DNA of 8,765 bases from JBFFXF01 sp041569895 (GTDB lineage: Bacteria; Planctomycetota; UBA8108; JACQVS01): assembly GCA_041569895.1 (NCBI GenBank), contig JBFFXF010000296.1, positions 1-8,765 on the forward strand, in the 5' to 3' direction. The position numbers and the translations under genes were made by a program. The notes under the pieces are model-generated. The model made no database searches, was not told the DNA's origin, and saw nothing but the letters and a program-made list of their open reading frames with translations. This document shows, piece by piece, positions 5,445 through 8,765 of the stretch (position 1 is the first letter of the stretch; each line of letters opens with the position of its first letter).

Positions 5445-6792
5445 CCGTCCCTCCATTCGAATCGGCGCCGCGGGCCGTGACGCGCGCGCCGCCGGCGATC
5501 CGGCCCCGACACCCCTCCGCGTCCGCGTCGACGAGGCGGACCCGACGCACCCGATTGAAGAGGTCGTCGTCGCTCGGCGCGGCCACCCGGATATAGTTGT
5601 CCGTGTAGCCGGCCCAGGATTTCACGCCTTTATCGTCGACGCCATTATCGGTCGGGGCGGAAGTTTCCCACAAGACCGAAACCTCGGTCCCGACGCGCGA
5701 TTCGTGGAAGCGGCGGGCCAGCTCGCGCCCGAGATCGATCATCCGGCGGGCGCGTTCCCGCTTGACGTCACTCGCGACCTGGTCGGGCAGGCCGGCGGCG
5801 ACGGTGCCGGGGCGCTGGCTGTAGGAGAAGACGTGCAGGCGCCCGAAGGCGAGCTCGCCGACGTACGCGAGGCTCTCCTCGAAGTCGTCGTCGGTCTCGC
5901 CCGGAAAGCCGACGATGACGTCGGTCGTCAGGTTGACGTCGCGAATCCGCTCGCGCGCCGCCGCGGCGAGCTCGCGAAAGCGGTCACACGTCGTGTTCCT
6001 CGCCATCCGCCGCAGCGTGCGATCGCATCCGGCCTGCAGCGGCAGGTGGAGGTGCGGGAGCAGCCTCGGGTCGCGCCAGAGGTCGAAGAAGCCCGGCGCC
6101 ACGTCCCACGGCTCGAGCGATGACAGGCGCAGCCTGGCGATGTCGGTGCGCTCGAGCACCGCGGCGACGAGATCACGCAGGCCGGCGCGATTGCCGAGGT
6201 CGTGCCCGTGGCTGCCGAGGTGGACGCCGGTGAGCACCGCCTCCCGGTAGCCCGCCCGGGCGAGCGCCGCGACCTCGGCGATGACGTCGCGGGGCGGGCG
6301 GCTGCGTCCCTCGCCGCGAGCGACCGTCGTGACGCAGAACGTGCAGCGGTTGTCGCAGCCGTCCTGCACCTTGACGAACGCGCGGGTGTTGCCGGTGTGG
6401 CCGAAGAGGTACTCGCGCAGGATCGGCTCGCGGTCGAAGACCGGCGGGGCGCCGGCCAGACCGGGATCGATCGCCTCGACCACGCTGTCCTTGTCGGCGT
6501 TGACGACGACACGCTCGACGCCGCCGAGCGCGGCGAGCTCTCCGGCAGCGATGGTCGCGTAGCACCCGGTCAGGAAAATGCGCGCGTCGGGGTTGCGGCG
6601 GTGGATCCGGCGCGTCAGCTTGCGCGCATCGCGGGCCGCCTCGGCCGTCACCGCGCAGGTGTTGATCACCACTCGGTCGGCGTCGTCGGCCTCGGCGACG
6701 ATCTCGTGGCCGGCCGCGAGCAGGCGACGGGCCATGGTCTCGATCTCGCTCTGATTGAGGCGGCAGCCGATGCTCCCGAGGTAGACGCGCAT
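5425..6792 (-). CDS. mtaB: tRNA (N6-threonylcarbamoyladenosine-37-C2)-methylthiotransferase MtaB
   Basis: Encodes 455 residues, a usual length for the family. This radical-SAM enzyme adds a methylthio group to t6A37 next to the anticodon of ANN-decoding tRNAs, giving ms2t6A; it is cytoplasmic. An N-terminal UPF0004-type domain carries the auxiliary-cluster cysteines Cys10 (GCRLNQSE), Cys46 (NTCAVT) and Cys77 (TGCYA). The radical-SAM CxxxCxxC motif is Cys146, Cys150 and Cys153 (GCDNRCTFC). A C-terminal TRAM-like domain (about 380-445) contains GYTDNYIRV. GCRLNQSE and NTCAVT favour MtaB over MiaB or RimO. The start at 6792 begins MRVYLGSIGC as in relatives; an in-frame extension to 6858 would add 22 unrelated residues and cross the promoter. 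A TACAAT box lies 8 nt upstream with no Shine-Dalgarno sequence. The stop is TAA, and the downstream membrane protein gene overlaps the end. Confidence 0.95.
   Translation of the reverse strand: MRVYLGSIGCRLNQSEIETMARRLLAAGHEIVAEADDADRVVINTCAVTAEAARDARKLTRRIHRRNPDARIFLTGCYATIAAGELAALGGVERVVVNADKDSVVEAIDPGLAGAPPVFDREPILREYLFGHTGNTRAFVKVQDGCDNRCTFCVTTVARGEGRSRPPRDVIAEVAALARAGYREAVLTGVHLGSHGHDLGNRAGLRDLVAAVLERTDIARLRLSSLEPWDVAPGFFDLWRDPRLLPHLHLPLQAGCDRTLRRMARNTTCDRFRELAAAARERIRDVNLTTDVIVGFPGETDDDFEESLAYVGELAFGRLHVFSYSQRPGTVAAGLPDQVASDVKRERARRMIDLGRELARRFHESRVGTEVSVLWETSAPTDNGVDDKGVKSWAGYTDNYIRVAAPSDDDLFNRVRRVRLVDADAEGCRGRIAGGARVTARGADSNGGTDGRRRR
5449..5454 (-). promoter_or_regulatory. Shine-Dalgarno sequence of the 4902-5444 gene, inside mtaB
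   Basis: GGAGGG on the minus strand, 4 nt before the ATG at 5444. It lies within the final codons of mtaB and decides between the two possible starts of the downstream gene. Confidence 0.6.
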
Positions 6793-6800
6793 GGCGCGTG

Positions 6801-6806
6801 ATTGTA
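6801..6806 (-). promoter_or_regulatory. candidate -10 box of mtaB
   Basis: TACAAT on the minus strand, 8 nt before the mtaB ATG. No -35-like hexamer is visible at 16-18 bp. It shares the 74-bp divergent region 6793-6866 with the promoter of the 6867 gene; the two -10 boxes are about 47 bp apart and face outward. Confidence 0.5.
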
Positions 6807-6830
6807 GCAGGGAGCCAGTCACCGGACGAC

Positions 6831-6859
6831 TTGGAATCCCGGCGGCCGTCGCGGACAAT
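6831..6859 (+). promoter_or_regulatory. promoter of the 6867-8539 gene pair
   Basis: TTGGAA (6831-6836, four of six matches to TTGACA), a 17-bp spacer, then GACAAT (6854-6859, five of six matches to TATAAT counted as xAxAAT with two changes at most). The ATG follows 7 nt later at 6867, so the transcript would start at or just before the start codon. A GGGG stretch sits in the gap but is close to the ATG for a Shine-Dalgarno sequence. Confidence 0.5.
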
Positions 6860-6866
6860 CGGGGTG

Positions 6867-7274
6867 ATGTCCACGACGCACCCGGGTATCAGAAGACGAC
6901 GGCTGGCGCGAGTGATCGCGATCGGACTGGCCGCGTCGCTCGCCGCCGTCGCGCTTCCGGCGGAGGAATCGCGCCAGATCACCGCCGAGTCCGTCATGCG
7001 GCGCGTTCGCCGGCGCGAGGACGGCCCGTGGGACGTCTCGAGCACCCTGCGCTCCACCCTGGTCGCCCCGCACGCCGTCGACTTCGAGTTCCGCTTCAAG
7101 CTCGCCCGCTGGCCGCGACCGGCCTGGGATTTCCAGTACGTCGTGCGTCGCGTCGATCCCGCGGGCCACGGCTTCCGGGGCCGACTGGTCTGGAAGAAGT
7201 GGGTCAGCCGGCAGGACTGCGTCGAGGAGTACGAGCGCTGGAGGGCCGGTCTCGACGAGCCCGGACGCGAGTGA
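6867..7274 (+). CDS. small exported protein of unknown function
   Basis: Encodes 135 residues. An arginine-rich start (residues 9-15) and a hydrophobic stretch (16-30) ending LPA form a likely signal peptide cleaved near residue 32. The mature part of about 103 residues is rich in Arg and Trp (WDVSS, RWPRPAWDFQYVVRR, LVWKKWVSRQDCVEEYERW) and has a single cysteine (Cys118). I do not recognise a family. The start at 6867 is chosen because it places the arginines directly before the hydrophobic core and follows a promoter; an in-frame ATG at 6798 would lie upstream of that promoter. The gene ends TGA, its last base being the first base of the next ATG, so the M90 peptidase gene behind it is almost certainly translationally coupled. 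That pairing hints at a shared process but does not identify it. Confidence 0.82.
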   Translation: MSTTHPGIRRRRLARVIAIGLAASLAAVALPAEESRQITAESVMRRVRRREDGPWDVSSTLRSTLVAPHAVDFEFRFKLARWPRPAWDFQYVVRRVDPAGHGFRGRLVWKKWVSRQDCVEEYERWRAGLDEPGRE

Positions 7275-8539
7275 TGGTTTTCTCGTCTCGCGATGACCGC
7301 CGCCGGCGTCTGCTCTCCCGTCCGTTCCCCGGCGCGTGGGACGACGTGCTCGAGCGCAACGTGTGGCACGTCGAGTGCCTGGCGCCCGCCGAGCGCGAGG
7401 CGCTCCGTCGCGCCGTTGCCATCCTCCTTGCGGAGAAGAGCTGGGAGGGGTGCGGCGGGCTCGAGCTCGACGACGAGATGCGTGTCACCATCGCCGGCTT
7501 CGCCGCGGTGATGGCGCTCGGCTTCGAGGGCTTCTACTTCGACGGCCTGCGCACCATCCTCGTCTACCCCGGCGGTTTCATCGTCGAGCGCGAGTCGTCT
7601 CCCGAGAAGGAACACCTCCTCGGCGAGGCGCACGAGGACGGGCTCGTCATCGTCTCGTGGTGGGACGGGGATTCCGATTCGGATCCCGTGCTGCGCGTCG
7701 CCGAGGTCGTCTTTCACGAGTTCGCCCATCTCGTCGACATCAACGACCTGTCCGGAGATCCGGCGGGTCGCGTCGACGCGGCGGCGCGCCGCGAGATCCT
7801 CGCCGTGCTTGAGGAGGAGCACGCCCGGCACGCCGAGAACGCCCGTCGAGAGACGCCGACGGTGCTCCCGTACTACGGCGCGCTCGACCGTCGCGAGTTC
7901 TTCGCGGTGGCGACCGAGTGCTTCTTCCTCGAGCCGGCCGAGCTCCGGGAGGAGCGGCCACGACTGCACGATGCCCTGGCGCGCTGGTACGGCCAGGACG
8001 CAGCCGAGCGGTATCGCTTCGACCGCGAGCCGCCGGACGATTCGGAGGACGCCGAGACCATCGAGCGCGAGGAGCTCGAGCTCGAGATCGACGGCCTGAC
8101 GCGCGCCATCGAGGAGCATCCGGATTTCGCCGATGCCTACCGGCAGCGCGGGTGGGCGTATCTCGATCTCGGCGACCCGGCGGCGGCCGCGGCGGATTTC
8201 ACCACGCTCCTCGACCTCGCGCCGGATGACGACGAGGGCTTCCACGGCCGGGGCCAGGCGCGCTATCACCTCGGCGAGCACGCCGCCGCGGCGGACGACT
8301 TCGGCGCCGCGGTCCGACTCAACGACGGCGACGCCGCATCGCTCGCGTGGCGCGGACTGTGCCACCTCGAGCTCGGCAACCCCGACGCGGCCATCGCCGA
8401 CGCCACGGCAGCCCTCCGCCGCGACCCGGAGCTGCCACTCGCGTACCGGGCGCGCTCACGCGCCCTCGAAAAACTCGGCCGCCACGAGGAAGCCACGCGA
8501 GACGCAAACCGTGCCGACGAGCTGGATACATCCGATTGA
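7274..8539 (+). CDS. M90 (MtfA-like) zinc metallopeptidase with C-terminal TPR repeats
   Basis: Encodes 421 residues. Residues about 10-250 match the MtfA/M90 peptidase family: ILVYPGGFIV (95-104), the zinc motif HEFAH (148-152, VVFHEFAHLVD) and the downstream block REFFAVATECFF (207-218), where Glu208 or Glu215 should be the third zinc ligand. E. coli MtfA is a cytoplasmic peptidase of about 265 residues that binds the repressor Mlc. Here about 160 residues are added as tetratricopeptide repeats (partial near 256-285, then about 286-319, 320-353, 354-387, 388-421; for example AYRQRGWAYLDLGDPAAAAADF). TPRs usually bind protein partners, so the extension may choose substrates; that is inference. 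No signal peptide is visible, so the enzyme is probably cytoplasmic although its partner gene encodes an exported protein. The start overlaps the upstream stop as TGATG. An acidic DSDSDP segment (133-138) before the zinc motif is encoded by three GAT-type hexamers. Confidence 0.92.
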   Translation: MVFSSRDDRRRRLLSRPFPGAWDDVLERNVWHVECLAPAEREALRRAVAILLAEKSWEGCGGLELDDEMRVTIAGFAAVMALGFEGFYFDGLRTILVYPGGFIVERESSPEKEHLLGEAHEDGLVIVSWWDGDSDSDPVLRVAEVVFHEFAHLVDINDLSGDPAGRVDAAARREILAVLEEEHARHAENARRETPTVLPYYGALDRREFFAVATECFFLEPAELREERPRLHDALARWYGQDAAERYRFDREPPDDSEDAETIEREELELEIDGLTRAIEEHPDFADAYRQRGWAYLDLGDPAAAAADFTTLLDLAPDDDEGFHGRGQARYHLGEHAAAADDFGAAVRLNDGDAASLAWRGLCHLELGNPDAAIADATAALRRDPELPLAYRARSRALEKLGRHEEATRDANRADELDTSD

Positions 8540-8541
8540 AG

Positions 8542-8558
8542 ACAGGTCCCGTTCCTGT
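8542..8558 (+). other. small inverted repeat just after the M90 gene
   Basis: ACAGG (8542-8546) and CCTGT (8554-8558) can form a 5-bp stem with a 7-nt loop starting 3 bp after the stop codon. No T run follows, so it is not a convincing intrinsic terminator. It may be a degraded repetitive palindrome. Confidence 0.3.
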
Positions 8559-8605
8559 GCCCGATGAAGCTGCTCGACTTGCTGGCGACAGGCTGACGGC
8601 AGAAG

Positions 8606-8642
8606 ACAGGCAAGGAAGGCAGGAAGAGCAGGAAGGCAGGAA
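8606..8642. repeat. purine-rich GGCAGGAA-type repeat
   Basis: Imperfect tandem copies of AGGCAGGAAG and AGCAGGAAGG over about 37 bp, almost all purine on the plus strand. It lies in the 226-bp tail after the M90 gene, where I see no supported coding region. Confidence 0.7.
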
Positions 8643-8723
8643 ACTCTGGTCGTGCCTCGCGAGCTCTGGCGATCTCGAACGCGCCGTCGACAAGCGAGAG
8701 TTGGTTACGATGTGAAGCACAGA

Positions 8724-8739
8724 GGCGCGGCGCCGCGCC
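8724..8739. repeat. 16-bp perfect GC palindrome
   Basis: GGCGCGGCGCCGCGCC reads the same on both strands. It is followed by further GCGC-rich sequence (AGCGCAGCGCCGCGCG) and flanked by ACAGAG before and GACACAGA after. It could fold in RNA or be a protein site. No T run follows, and the window ends too soon to relate it to a neighbouring gene. Confidence 0.6.
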
Positions 8740-8765
8740 AGCGCAGCGCCGCGCGAGGACACAGA

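Noticed and set aside
5248..6123. Plus-strand open frame (291 codons) opposite mtaB and the membrane protein
   Set aside because: It is antisense to conserved genes and has no recognisable motif or start signal.
6173..8365. Minus-strand open frame (730 codons) across mtaB, the divergent promoter and the M90 gene
   Set aside because: It crosses two transcription units in the wrong frame or strand and shows no domain. The genes it overlaps have clear catalytic motifs.
8542..8558. Intrinsic terminator after the M90 gene
   Set aside because: The stem is only 5 bp and there is no T run, so it is listed only as a weak inverted repeat.

Overview
The window is very GC-rich bacterial DNA, with strong G/C preference at third codon positions. 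It probably comes from a lineage with many secreted, multi-domain hydrolases. The ceramidase-like, BNR/sialidase and PQQ-propeller modules, plus the short tandem repeats between genes, suggest Planctomycetota, Acidobacteriota or a similar environmental group. This placement is inference; no marker in the window settles it.

Layout, left to right. Positions 1-53 hold a 13-bp tandem repeat. On the minus strand follow a small four-helix membrane protein (70-504) and, upstream of it, a selenocysteine tRNA gene, selC (575-672), with a well-formed sigma70-type promoter at 707-735. The 451-bp gap 673-1123 holds that promoter and four separate short-tandem-repeat arrays with periods of 6 or 9 bp. On the plus strand 1133-4930 is one uninterrupted gene for an exported protein of 1265 residues. 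It joins a neutral-ceramidase-like hydrolase domain, a BNR/sialidase-type propeller and a PQQ-like propeller.

Tail-to-tail with that gene, and overlapping it by 29 bp, is a minus-strand pair: mtaB (5425-6792), a radical-SAM tRNA methylthiotransferase, and a four-helix membrane protein (4902-5444) whose start lies inside the mtaB end. A 74-bp divergent promoter region separates mtaB from a plus-strand pair: a small exported protein (6867-7274) and an M90 (MtfA-like) zinc peptidase with C-terminal TPR repeats (7274-8539), coupled by a TGATG junction. The last 226 bp hold no convincing gene, only purine-rich repeats and a 16-bp perfect palindrome.

Two themes link the genes. First, the leading gene of each of three transcription units has a TACAAT or GACAAT box 7-8 nt before its ATG and little or no Shine-Dalgarno sequence. 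The downstream mtaB partner and the gene below selC have clear Shine-Dalgarno sequences, and the M90 gene has a stop/start overlap. This fits leaderless transcription of first genes. Second, selC and mtaB are both translation genes: one for UGA recoding as selenocysteine, the other for the ms2t6A37 modification of tRNAs. No selenoprotein and no selA, selB or selD gene is visible here.
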